A stretch of DNA of 64,000 nucleotides, taken from JAGOBP01 sp964550855 (GTDB lineage: Bacteria > Chloroflexota > Anaerolineae > Fen-1058). The DNA is taken from NCBI GenBank assembly GCA_964550855.1, contig CAZKBQ010000016.1, positions 1 through 64,000 of the forward strand, written 5' to 3'. Position 1 is the stretch's first letter. Each line of letters begins with the position of its first letter. The translations under genes were made by a program, and so were the position numbers. The notes beneath the pieces are model-generated. The model was not told the DNA's origin. It saw nothing but the letters and a program-made list of their open reading frames with translations, and did not search any database. Below, one piece after another: positions 16,223-22,778 of this stretch.

Positions 16223-17776
16223 ATGAAAGCGAAGAGCAGTCAGCCGCCGTTGATCATCGACGGCCAGTCCTTGACGATTGAAGATGTGATCGCCGTGGCG
16301 CGGCAAGGCCGCATGGTCGCGTTGAGCGACGAGGCGCGGCAGCGGGTGGCCGCGTCGCGGGCGTGGGTCGATCGGGTGGCCGAGACCGGTGAACCGACCG
16401 TGTATGGCATCAACACCGGCTTCGGCGTTTTCTCGACGCGGCGCATCCCGATCGAGAAAGCGGAGCGGCTGAGCCACAACCTGATTGTGAGCCACGCGGT
16501 GGCAGTGGGCGAGCCGCTGCCGATTGAGGTGGTGCGCGCCGCGATGCTGATCCGCGCCAACACGCTGGCCATCGGCTACAGCGGCATCCGCGTGGAGACG
16601 CTGGAGACCCTGATCAGCATGTTGAATGCCGGCGTGCATCCGGTGGTGCCCAGCCAGGGCTCGCTGGGCGCCAGCGGCGATCTGGCGCCGCTGGCGCACC
16701 TGGCGCTGGTGCTGGCGCGCCCGCCCGACGGCGAGCGGCCGGACTTCGGTGCCGCCTGGTATCAGGGTGAATACTTATCGGGCCACGAGGCGATGGCGCG
16801 GGCGGGCCTGACGCGCCGCGTGCTGGGTGCCAAGGAGGCGCTGGCGCTGAACAACGGCGCCACCTTCTCGGCGGCGCTGGCGGCGCTGGCCGTGCACGAC
16901 GCCGAAAACCTGCTGGACAAAGCGGTGCTGGCGCTGGCCATGTCGCTGGAGGCGCTGCGGGGCGTGTCGCGCGCCTACGACGCCCACCTGCACGCGGCGC
17001 GCCAGCAGCGCGGGCAGATTGAGGTGGCGGCGCGGGTCCGCGAGTTGATCGCGGGCAGCACGCTGATCGATGCGACCGACCGCGTGCAGGATGCGTACAG
17101 CCTGCGCGCCGCCCCGCAGGTGCTGGGCGCGGTGCAGGACAGCCTGGCCTTTGTGCGATCGATCATCGAGCGCGAGTTGAACGCGGCTACGGATAACCCC
17201 TTAATCTTTCTTGACCTCGACGGGGACAACAAAGCCCTGTCGGGCGGCAACTTTCACGGCGAGCCGATCGCGCTGGCGATGGATTACCTGTCCATCGCGG
17301 CCAGCGAAATCGCGTCGATCAGCGAGCGCCGCATCGCCCGGCTGGTGGACGACAAGCTGAGCGACGGCCTGCCCGCGATGCTGGTGGAGCGCGGCGGCCT
17401 CGACAGTGGCTTTATGATGGCGCAGTACACGGCCGCTTCGCTGGTGTCGGAGAACAAGGTGCTGGCGCACCCCGACTCCGTGGATTCGATCCCGACCTCG
17501 GCCAACCAGGAAGACTTCAACCCCATGGCAACCTCGGCGGCGCGGCACGCGCGGCAGATCGTGGCAAACGGCGAGGTGGTGACGGCCCTGGAACTGCTGT
17601 GCGCGGCGCAGGCGCTGGATCTGCGTCGCCGCGCCGATGCCAGCGTGCGCTTCGGGCAAGGCACGGCGCGGGCGCATCAAGCCCTCCGCGAACGAGTGGC
17701 GTTTTTGGAGCAGGATCGGTTCATCGGTGAGGATATTGCGAAGGTGACGGCGTGGGTAAGGGAAAGTAGTGAGTAA
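16223..17776 (+). CDS. hutH: Histidine ammonia-lyase
   Basis: It deaminates L-histidine to urocanate, the first step of histidine breakdown. The MIO cofactor triad Ala-Ser-Gly (residues 150-152) is in GSLGASGDLAPLAHLAL. Other landmarks are YGINTGFG, NNGATFSAAL, DRVQDAYSLRAAPQV, NPL, and QEDFNPMATSAARH. Start ATG 16223 has GGAG 5 nt upstream; length 517 is normal. The rest of the hut pathway (HutU, HutI, HutG) is absent here. It lies 4 kb from hisS and tRNA-His but is not in that operon. Confidence 0.95.
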   Translation: MKAKSSQPPLIIDGQSLTIEDVIAVARQGRMVALSDEARQRVAASRAWVDRVAETGEPTVYGINTGFGVFSTRRIPIEKAERLSHNLIVSHAVAVGEPLPIEVVRAAMLIRANTLAIGYSGIRVETLETLISMLNAGVHPVVPSQGSLGASGDLAPLAHLALVLARPPDGERPDFGAAWYQGEYLSGHEAMARAGLTRRVLGAKEALALNNGATFSAALAALAVHDAENLLDKAVLALAMSLEALRGVSRAYDAHLHAARQQRGQIEVAARVRELIAGSTLIDATDRVQDAYSLRAAPQVLGAVQDSLAFVRSIIERELNAATDNPLIFLDLDGDNKALSGGNFHGEPIALAMDYLSIAASEIASISERRIARLVDDKLSDGLPAMLVERGGLDSGFMMAQYTAASLVSENKVLAHPDSVDSIPTSANQEDFNPMATSAARHARQIVANGEVVTALELLCAAQALDLRRRADASVRFGQGTARAHQALRERVAFLEQDRFIGEDIAKVTAWVRESSE

Positions 17777-17832
17777 CGAGTAACGAGTAAAACGTGAGCG
17801 CAACGGCCTGGCTCAGGTTGGCGACGGCTATC

Positions 17833-17861
17833 TTGCTCACAGGCTGTACCGGTTGTAGAAT
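17833..17861 (+). promoter_or_regulatory. Putative promoter of the DUF211 gene pair
   Basis: TTGCTC (17833-17838), a 17-bp spacer and TAGAAT (17856-17861). The -10 is 5 of 6; the -35 only 3 of 6. It lies about 75 bp upstream of ATG 17935. Confidence 0.5.
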
Positions 17862-17934
17862 CGAATTGGTGCCGCGTCACCTGGTCAGCGGCTGGCGAAA
17901 GGCCAACCGTCAGTCAACCCGGGGAGGAGATCCG

Positions 17935-18219
17935 ATGAACATCCGACGACTGGTACTCGATGTCGATAAGGCGCTGGCCCGGCCTTCAATCCTCGACATT
18001 GCACGCGCGCTCAGCGCGTGTGTGGGTGTGGAAGACTTCAACATCACCGTGACCGAAATCGACGTGGAGACGGTCGGGATGGATGTCACGATCGAAGGCC
18101 AGTCCCTGGCGTACGACCACATCGTCGAGGCGATCGAGTCCACGGGGGCCGTGGTGCACAGCATCGATCAGATCGCCTGTGGGCAACGGATCATTGAGCG
18201 TGTCGAGCGCGCGCGATGA
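17935..18219 (+). CDS. DUF211 protein
   Basis: A 94-residue ferredoxin-like small protein. It begins NIRRLVLDVDKALARPSI and continues with VEDFNITVTEIDVETVGM and VEAIESTGAVVHSIDQI, the DUF211 pattern known mostly from archaea. The ATG at 17935 has a strong GGGGAGGAG ribosome-binding site, which rules out the longer frame upstream. It overlaps the membrane protein gene by 4 bp. Function unknown; the fold suggests a small regulatory or metal-binding subunit of its membrane partner (inference). Confidence 0.85.
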   Translation: MNIRRLVLDVDKALARPSILDIARALSACVGVEDFNITVTEIDVETVGMDVTIEGQSLAYDHIVEAIESTGAVVHSIDQIACGQRIIERVERAR

Positions 18220-18758
18220 TCGGGCTGCGACGGGTCTTGCTGAATAATCGCCTGTATCTGGTGGCGGGCTTGAGCGATGGCATTCTGACGGCGCTGACGC
18301 TCTCCGCCGGAAAACTGATTCAGGCCGATTCGCTCCTGACCCTTGATCTGGCGCTGCGCGTCGCCGTTGCCGGAGCCAGCTCGAGCGCCTTCATGCTGTT
18401 TGTCGCCCACTATTCGCAACTGCGCGGCGAGCTGGCAGAAGCCGAAAGGCAGCTCAACCTCACCGCCCACGGGCAACTGGCCAGTTCGCGCCTCGGCCGG
18501 ACAGTGCTGATTGAATCCGCGACCGCGGCGATACTCGGCTCTCTGGCAGGGTTCTGCGGCGCCCTTTTGCCCTTGCTGGTTGGGGTGATAGTGCCGAGCG
18601 CCCCGTGGCTGGCGATTGCCGCGGCCCTGGCGGCCCTGGCCATCCTGGGCGCGTTTTTAGCATTCGCGGTGAACGGTCGAGCCGCTGCGTGGGCGGGCGC
18701 GCTGGTGTTCGCCGGAGCCGCCCTGGCTTACCTTGGCACGTACCTCAAGCTGATCTGA
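18216..18758 (+). CDS. VIT/CCC1-like integral membrane protein
   Basis: A 180-residue protein with about five membrane helices (roughly 12-32, 45-68, 105-130, 130-150 and 155-177). The first helix region, NNRLYLVAGLSDGILTALTLSAG, resembles the VIT1/CCC1 family, whose members carry iron or manganese. A conserved cytosolic segment rich in Glu (RGELAEAERQLNL) lies between helices, where VIT proteins bind metal. Coupled to DUF211 by ATGA; together they may form a small transport unit. Substrate is unproven. Confidence 0.65.
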   Translation: MIGLRRVLLNNRLYLVAGLSDGILTALTLSAGKLIQADSLLTLDLALRVAVAGASSSAFMLFVAHYSQLRGELAEAERQLNLTAHGQLASSRLGRTVLIESATAAILGSLAGFCGALLPLLVGVIVPSAPWLAIAAALAALAILGAFLAFAVNGRAAAWAGALVFAGAALAYLGTYLKLI

Positions 18759-18800
18759 TTCCATTCACGGGCCGGCGGCGCCACCCTGCCGCGCCCAACG

Positions 18801-18840
18801 ACAAGGCCCGATCGATCTGTGCGGATCGATCGGGCCTTGT
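18801..18840. terminator. Long perfect hairpin between convergent genes
   Basis: A 17-bp perfect stem (18801-18817 with 18824-18840) and a 6-nt loop TGTGCG, containing ATCGATC in each arm. It lies between the plus-strand VIT-like gene and the minus-strand hydrolase, so it can serve both. The T-tract is weak (CATTAT) on the plus side. Confidence 0.75.
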
Positions 18841-18858
18841 CATTATAAGCCGCGCTTA

Positions 18859-20127
18859 CTATCGCACGACCTCCGAATCGATCGGCGCGTATTGCTTCAG
18901 CAGACGGTCATACTCCGCGCGGCGGGTGGTGTCCGGCAACAGCTTGTCCACGCCGTCGGGCGCCGCTGCCCCCGTGCGAAGGACCAGCACCACAAAGCCC
19001 ACCAGCGCCTCGGTGGACGTGAAGTTGCAGTGGCCGTAACGCACGATCGGGATGTTGGTGTGCTTGAAGAACGACCCCGTCAGCAGCGTCTTGGCGGTGT
19101 ACATCGTCTCGTGCCAGTACGGCACAATCGGATCGCCGGTGGTGTGCATCGTCACCAGCGGACTCGTCAGACGGCCCGACGTCTGATAATTGGCGTTGAT
19201 CTCGATCAGCGCCGCCGGATCGGCCGTGAAGCGCGCCACCTGGCGGTTGAGCCGCCAATCGTTGCTGGAACCGACGTACAGGCGGCGGCTGTTGTCGAAC
19301 GGCTGCCCGCCCAACTCCAGCTTGCCTTCATTGGTGGCGAAGACGTTGTACGACAGAATACCCACCGTCGTCTCGGCCACCGTCGCAGGATTCGCCGGAT
19401 CGATCGGCGCGCCCGAAGTCCGCAGCAGCTGCGCGCTGACTGTCGGATTGCTCAACACCGCGCCGCCGATGGCCTGCGACAGCGCCGGCCAGTTCGGCCA
19501 GACCAGCGCCTCGTTGATGTCCACCGCACTGTTCGGGATGGCGTGCGCGGGGAAGAAATAATCGAACAAGACGCGGAAATCGGTCCAATAGTTGATCTGG
19601 CTGCGGAAGTTGCCAATCGGCCCGCACAGCGCCAACCCGCCGTCGAAGCGATCGGGCTTCTGCTCCACCGCCAGCGCCGTCACCAGCCCGCCCTCAGACG
19701 CGCCGATGAGATAGACGCGGCCCGCCGGCCCCACGTGCTGCTCAAAGAACGCCAGCAGGCGATCGACATCCTGCACACCTTCCTTCACCGCCAGGCCGTT
19801 CTTGCGATAGCTGGTGGACGCAAACGCATAGCCCAGCGTGTTGGCAATGCCGGGGATGGTGGTCCCGTCCGGCAGCGCCAGCTGCTCAAGATACTTGGAC
19901 ATCGGTTCATTGGGCGCCACGTAACCATGCGCAAAGAGCACCAGATCACCGTTCCACGGCCGATCGGCGGGCAGACAGATCAGATACTGTTCGTGCGTTA
20001 GCGGGTCCACTTCGAACGGCAGACAATGGGGGATGGGCACCTGTGGCGACTGTGCTGCGGCGGGTGACACGGGCAGCAACGCCGCCATCAACGCGACACT
20101 CAGCAGTAACCTGAATCGACGCGACAT
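18859..20127 (-). CDS. Secreted alpha/beta hydrolase
   Basis: 422 residues with an N-terminal signal peptide (MSRRFRLLLSVALMAALLP, Ala-rich cleavage near AAAQS at 23-27). The mature part is an alpha/beta hydrolase: oxyanion region LFAHGY, nucleophile elbow GASEGG, acid in HTTGDPIVP and catalytic His in RYGHCNF. Four or more Cys suggest a disulfide in the exported protein. It looks like an extracellular esterase or peptidase related to secreted lipase/feruloyl-esterase types; substrate unknown. A TAGAAT -10 candidate lies at 20220-20215. It is transcribed away from hisS. Confidence 0.8.
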   Translation of the reverse strand: MSRRFRLLLSVALMAALLPVSPAAAQSPQVPIPHCLPFEVDPLTHEQYLICLPADRPWNGDLVLFAHGYVAPNEPMSKYLEQLALPDGTTIPGIANTLGYAFASTSYRKNGLAVKEGVQDVDRLLAFFEQHVGPAGRVYLIGASEGGLVTALAVEQKPDRFDGGLALCGPIGNFRSQINYWTDFRVLFDYFFPAHAIPNSAVDINEALVWPNWPALSQAIGGAVLSNPTVSAQLLRTSGAPIDPANPATVAETTVGILSYNVFATNEGKLELGGQPFDNSRRLYVGSSNDWRLNRQVARFTADPAALIEINANYQTSGRLTSPLVTMHTTGDPIVPYWHETMYTAKTLLTGSFFKHTNIPIVRYGHCNFTSTEALVGFVVLVLRTGAAAPDGVDKLLPDTTRRAEYDRLLKQYAPIDSEVVR

Positions 20128-20283
20128 GTCAAGCCTCCTTGATCAAAGATGCGGTCAAAGACAGATTCCGTTCGGGCAGCTGCGGGCCGATCGAGTTTCC
20201 GTTCGATCACGCTTATTCTAAGCCCACCGGCAGTGTCACGCGCGTGGAAGTCCCGTAGCAGCGGCGTGAATGTTTTTGCGCGA

Positions 20284-20312
20284 TTGACAACGCCTGCCGC
20301 GATTGGTATAAT
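20284..20312 (+). promoter_or_regulatory. Consensus sigma-70 promoter of hisS
   Basis: A perfect -35 TTGACA (20284-20289), a 17-bp spacer ending in TTGG, and a perfect TATAAT (20307-20312). The predicted start is near 20319, only about 4 nt before the leader-peptide ATG. This is the strongest promoter in the window. Confidence 0.9.
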
Positions 20313-20322
20313 GTCGCCCATC

Positions 20323-20388
20323 ATGAAAACGCCAATCTGCGCGACGATCCATCCAGCCGGGCCTGCTCATCATCATTTGATGAGTTAA
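20323..20388 (+). CDS. Histidine-rich leader peptide of the hisS attenuator
   Basis: A 21-codon frame reading MKTPICATIHPAGPA, then three consecutive His codons (CAT CAT CAT, 20368-20376), LMS and TAA at 20386-20388. One further His codon is at position 10. It starts about 4 nt after the predicted transcription start, so it would be translated as a near-leaderless mRNA. By analogy with the enterobacterial his operon leader, ribosome stalling at these codons would report histidyl-tRNA shortage. Too short for ordinary gene calling. Confidence 0.8.
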   Translation: MKTPICATIHPAGPAHHHLMS

Positions 20389-20464
20389 TATCGGCTGGGT
20401 CGCGGCAGAACGTTTTTCTGCATCCGATGGTTTAAGCGTGGCCCGGCGGCCGCGCTTTTTGTTT
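20351..20464 (+). promoter_or_regulatory. Ribosome-mediated transcription attenuator of hisS
   Basis: Three alternative pairings are visible. Segment 1 (20351-20359, ATCCAGCCG) pairs with segment 2 (20392-20400, CGGCTGGGT), enclosing the His codons, which also form CTCATCA/TGATGAG (20366-20372 with 20378-20384). Segment 2 (20394-20404) can instead pair with segment 3 (20437-20447), 11 continuous pairs including three G-U: the antiterminator. Segment 3 with segment 4 forms the terminator at 20434-20457. A 6-bp hairpin (20405-20421) sits in the antiterminator loop. Stalling at His codons would cover segment 1 and favour 2:3, so read-through; completion to the TAA would cover segment 2 and favour termination. 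Confidence 0.75.
20434..20464 (+). terminator. Intrinsic terminator in the hisS leader
   Basis: A 10-bp GC-rich stem, AAGCGTGGCC (20434-20443) with GGCCGCGCTT (20448-20457), one G-U pair, loop CGGC, followed by TTTTTGTTT. It lies 65 bp before the hisS start, where it can only act as an attenuator. Confidence 0.85.
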
Positions 20465-20522
20465 GCCGGTTGGCCGGCCCACCAACCAACTAACCAACTC
20501 ATTTCCCGGCGCGAGGTTCAGC

Positions 20523-21785
20523 ATGAAACCCACCATCCGGCCCATCAAGGGCACCCGAGACTTCTATCCGGCCGACATGGCCTTCCGAACGTGGCTGTAC
20601 GGCCAGATGAAAGCGGCTTCGCAAAAGTTCGGTTATCAGGAATACGAAGCGCCGCTGCTCGAATCGCTGGAGTTGTACGCGGCCAAAAGCGGCGAAGAGC
20701 TGGTCAAAGAGCAGGCCTTCGTCTTTAATGATCGCGGCGGCGATCAGGTCACACTCCGCCCGGAGCTCACGCCCAGCCTGGCCCGCATGGTGGCGCAGAA
20801 ACAGCGCGAGCTGCCCAAGCCCATCCGCTGGTGGTCGTTTGGCCCGTTCTGGCGCTACGAGCGCCCGCAGAAAGGGCGCACGCGCGAGTTCTTCCAGTGG
20901 AACATCGATCTGCTGGGCATCAACTCGCCCTACGCCGACGCCGAACTGGTGGCCGTGGGAGTGGAGTTCTTCAAGTCGGTGGGCTTTACACCGCAGCAGA
21001 TCGTCATCAAAGTCAACAGCCGCAAGTTGATGGAGGCGCAGATCAAGGCGCTGGGGGTGGCCGCCGTGGACGGCGTGTACCGCCTCATCGACAAGCTGGA
21101 CAAGCTGCCCGCCGACAAATGGCGCGCGTATGGCATCGAAGACATCGGCCTGAGCGCCGATCAAATGGAGCGCCTGAGCGCGCTGCTCAACAACGCCGAG
21201 CTGTGGCAGCAGTCCGACGAGTTGACGGCGTTTTTTGCTGCCATCGACGAGCTGGGCGTGCGCGACTACGTGGAGTTTGACGCGTCGGTGATCCGCGGGT
21301 TGGCGTACTATACCGGCGTGGTCTTCGAAGCGCGCGATCGCAGCGGCGAGTTCCGCGCCATTTTGGGCGGCGGTCGCTATGACAACCTCGTCGCCGACGT
21401 GGGCGGTGAGCCGCTGGGCGGCATCGGCTTTGCGATGGGCGATGTGGTGATCGGGCTGGTCATCGAGCAGTACGGTCTCAAGCCCACGCTGCGCCCTGCC
21501 CCGGCGAACGTCATCGTGACGGTGTTCGACAAGGCGCTGCTGAAAGTCTCGGCCCGGGTGGCCGCGCAGCTCCGATCGGGTGGCGTAAACACCGAGTTGT
21601 TTCCCGAAGCGGCCAAACTCGATCGACAATTGAAATACGCCAACGCGCAATCGATCCCGGTGGCAGTCATCATCGGCCCGGACGAAGCCGCGCAAGAACG
21701 CGCCACCGTGCGCGATCTGCGAACCGGTGCGCAGCAGGTGGTGGCCCAGGATCAGCTTGTGATAACGGTGAAAAACCTCTTGTGA
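20523..21785 (+). CDS. hisS: Histidyl-tRNA synthetase
   Basis: A class II aminoacyl-tRNA synthetase charging tRNA-His. Motifs: IRPIKGTRDFYP at the N-terminus, TLRPELTPSLARM, motif 2 FWRYERPQKGRTREFFQ, the histidine-binding GLAYYTGVVFEA, and motif 3 region LGGGRYDNL...GIGFAMG. The C-terminal anticodon-binding domain starts near residue 330. ATG 20523 with GAGG 7 nt upstream gives 420 residues, the normal length; an upstream frame from 20463 would run through the leader. Its transcription is apparently controlled by the His-codon attenuator, and tRNA-His follows 58 bp downstream. Confidence 0.97.
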   Translation: MKPTIRPIKGTRDFYPADMAFRTWLYGQMKAASQKFGYQEYEAPLLESLELYAAKSGEELVKEQAFVFNDRGGDQVTLRPELTPSLARMVAQKQRELPKPIRWWSFGPFWRYERPQKGRTREFFQWNIDLLGINSPYADAELVAVGVEFFKSVGFTPQQIVIKVNSRKLMEAQIKALGVAAVDGVYRLIDKLDKLPADKWRAYGIEDIGLSADQMERLSALLNNAELWQQSDELTAFFAAIDELGVRDYVEFDASVIRGLAYYTGVVFEARDRSGEFRAILGGGRYDNLVADVGGEPLGGIGFAMGDVVIGLVIEQYGLKPTLRPAPANVIVTVFDKALLKVSARVAAQLRSGGVNTELFPEAAKLDRQLKYANAQSIPVAVIIGPDEAAQERATVRDLRTGAQQVVAQDQLVITVKNLL

Positions 21786-21799
21786 AAGTCGCGGGCGCG

Positions 21800-21808
21800 T
21801 GGTAAAAT
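21800..21808 (+). promoter_or_regulatory. Possible promoter of tRNA-His
   Basis: TGGTAAAAT, an extended -10-like element (TAAAAT at 21803-21808) in the gap between hisS and the tRNA. It would give the tRNA a start independent of the attenuated hisS promoter. It is flanked by a 6-bp inverted repeat GGCGCG/CGCGCC (21794-21799, 21814-21819). Confidence 0.4.
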
Positions 21809-21843
21809 TTGGTCGCGCCGCAGGGGTATGAGGCGCGTAAAAT

Positions 21844-21916
21844 GGTGCCTGTAGCTCAATGGCAGAGTACTGGACTGTGGATCCAGTTGTTGCGGGTTCG
21901 ACCCCCGTCAGGCACC
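21844..21916 (+). tRNA. tRNA-His (GTG)
   Basis: A full cloverleaf. Acceptor stem 21845-21851 with 21909-21915, D-stem GCTC/GAGT, anticodon stem CTGGA/TCCAG with loop CTGTGGA (anticodon GTG at 21877-21879), and T-arm GCGGG-TTCGACC-CCCGT. The extra G(-1) required by HisRS is encoded at 21844 and faces discriminator C73 at 21916. The 3' CCA is not fully encoded (only CA follows). Together with hisS it makes an enzyme-plus-substrate pair. Confidence 0.95.
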
Positions 21917-21928
21917 CAGACCATGAAG

Positions 21929-21970
21929 AATGATCAATGACCAGGGCAACGGTTATTGATCATTTTTGTT
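21929..21970 (+). terminator. Intrinsic terminator after tRNA-His
   Basis: A 14-bp stem (21929-21942 with 21951-21964, one G-U), 8-nt loop AGGGCAAC and a following TTTTTGTT. It closes the hisS/tRNA-His unit. Confidence 0.9.
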
Positions 21971-22044
21971 GTGGGCGACGTGGCAATCCGGCGGAAGATG
22001 GGATACACTTAAGCCGTGAATTCAGGCTTGAAAGGATCGACATC

Positions 22045-22515
22045 GTGAGCGAATTCCATTTGAAAGTGGGCGACCCGGCCCCCGATTTTGAGCTGCCGAG
22101 CGATACCGGCGCCAGGGTCAAGTTGTCGTCGCTGCGCGGGCGGCGCGTGGTGGTGTACTTCTATCCCAAGGACGACACGCCCGGCTGTACCACCCAGGCC
22201 TGCGGCTTCCGCGACAACTACGTGACGATTCAAGAGAAGAACGCCGTGGTGCTGGGCATCAGCCCCGACGGCGAAAAGTCGCACATGAAGTTCAAGACGA
22301 AGTTCAACCTGCCGTTCACTCTGCTGTCCGATGAAGATCACGCCGTGGCGGAGTTGTACGGCGTGTGGGGTGAAAAGTCGATGCTGGGCAAGAAGTACAT
22401 GGGCGTCAAGCGCAGCCACTTCGTCGTGGATGAAAACGGCACACTGATCGACGTGCAGTACAACATCAAGCCGGAAGCCAGCGTGGCCGGCGCGCTCCAG
22501 GTGATTGGCGCGTAG
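22045..22515 (+). CDS. bcp: Peroxiredoxin, BCP/PrxQ type
   Basis: A thiol peroxidase of 156 residues that reduces hydrogen and organic peroxides. YFYPKDDTPGCTTQACGFRD holds the peroxidatic Cys48 and a resolving Cys53 five residues later, the PrxQ pattern. GDPAPDFELPSDTG is the usual opening. Start GTG 22045 has AAAGGA 9 nt upstream; a longer frame from 21937 would begin inside the tRNA terminator hairpin and is rejected. A TACACT -10-like element precedes it. Confidence 0.93.
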   Translation: MSEFHLKVGDPAPDFELPSDTGARVKLSSLRGRRVVVYFYPKDDTPGCTTQACGFRDNYVTIQEKNAVVLGISPDGEKSHMKFKTKFNLPFTLLSDEDHAVAELYGVWGEKSMLGKKYMGVKRSHFVVDENGTLIDVQYNIKPEASVAGALQVIGA

Positions 22516-22711
22516 ATTAAAACGCCCGCCGCACTACTCAAACGAGTAGCCGCGCGCATCGGCCTGCTCGCTCCGGCATAGGAAATTGAGGCTAGAACGC
22601 CCAAAATAGGCTAAAGGTCACACAGCCACAGGCGCAGTCTGTCGCTATACTGATCCTGGTCGATGTGCAGGCGGTGGCACGCGATCAAGCCGGCGCCTTC
22701 ACCGCAAACGG

Positions 22712-22750
22712 CGCGGCGCGAAGAGATCCCCTTCGCGCCGCGTGCGTTTT
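22712..22750 (+). terminator. GC-rich hairpin with T-tract upstream of the ftsK 3' end
   Basis: A 12-bp stem (22712-22723 with 22731-22742), 7-nt loop AGATCCC, then TGCGTTTTTC on the plus strand. It lies almost 200 bp beyond the peroxiredoxin gene. The T-tract is on the plus strand only, so it terminates plus-strand transcription, of bcp or of an unannotated small RNA. I see no protein gene in 22516-22778. Confidence 0.7.
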
Positions 22751-22778
22751 TCAGTACGGAGCCCGATCGGTCGTCAGC

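Noticed and set aside
18801..18840. Hairpin as a recombination or mobile-element end
   Set aside because: It is a single perfect hairpin between convergent genes with no second copy or adjacent transposase, best read as a bidirectional terminator.
20312..20522. T-box riboswitch upstream of hisS
   Set aside because: No GGGTGGNACCGCG-like T-box sequence or specifier stem is present; the His-codon peptide and competing hairpins explain the region better.
21937..22044. 36-residue N-terminal extension of the peroxiredoxin
   Set aside because: It would start within the tRNA terminator hairpin and has no family similarity; GTG 22045 has a proper ribosome-binding site and family-length product.
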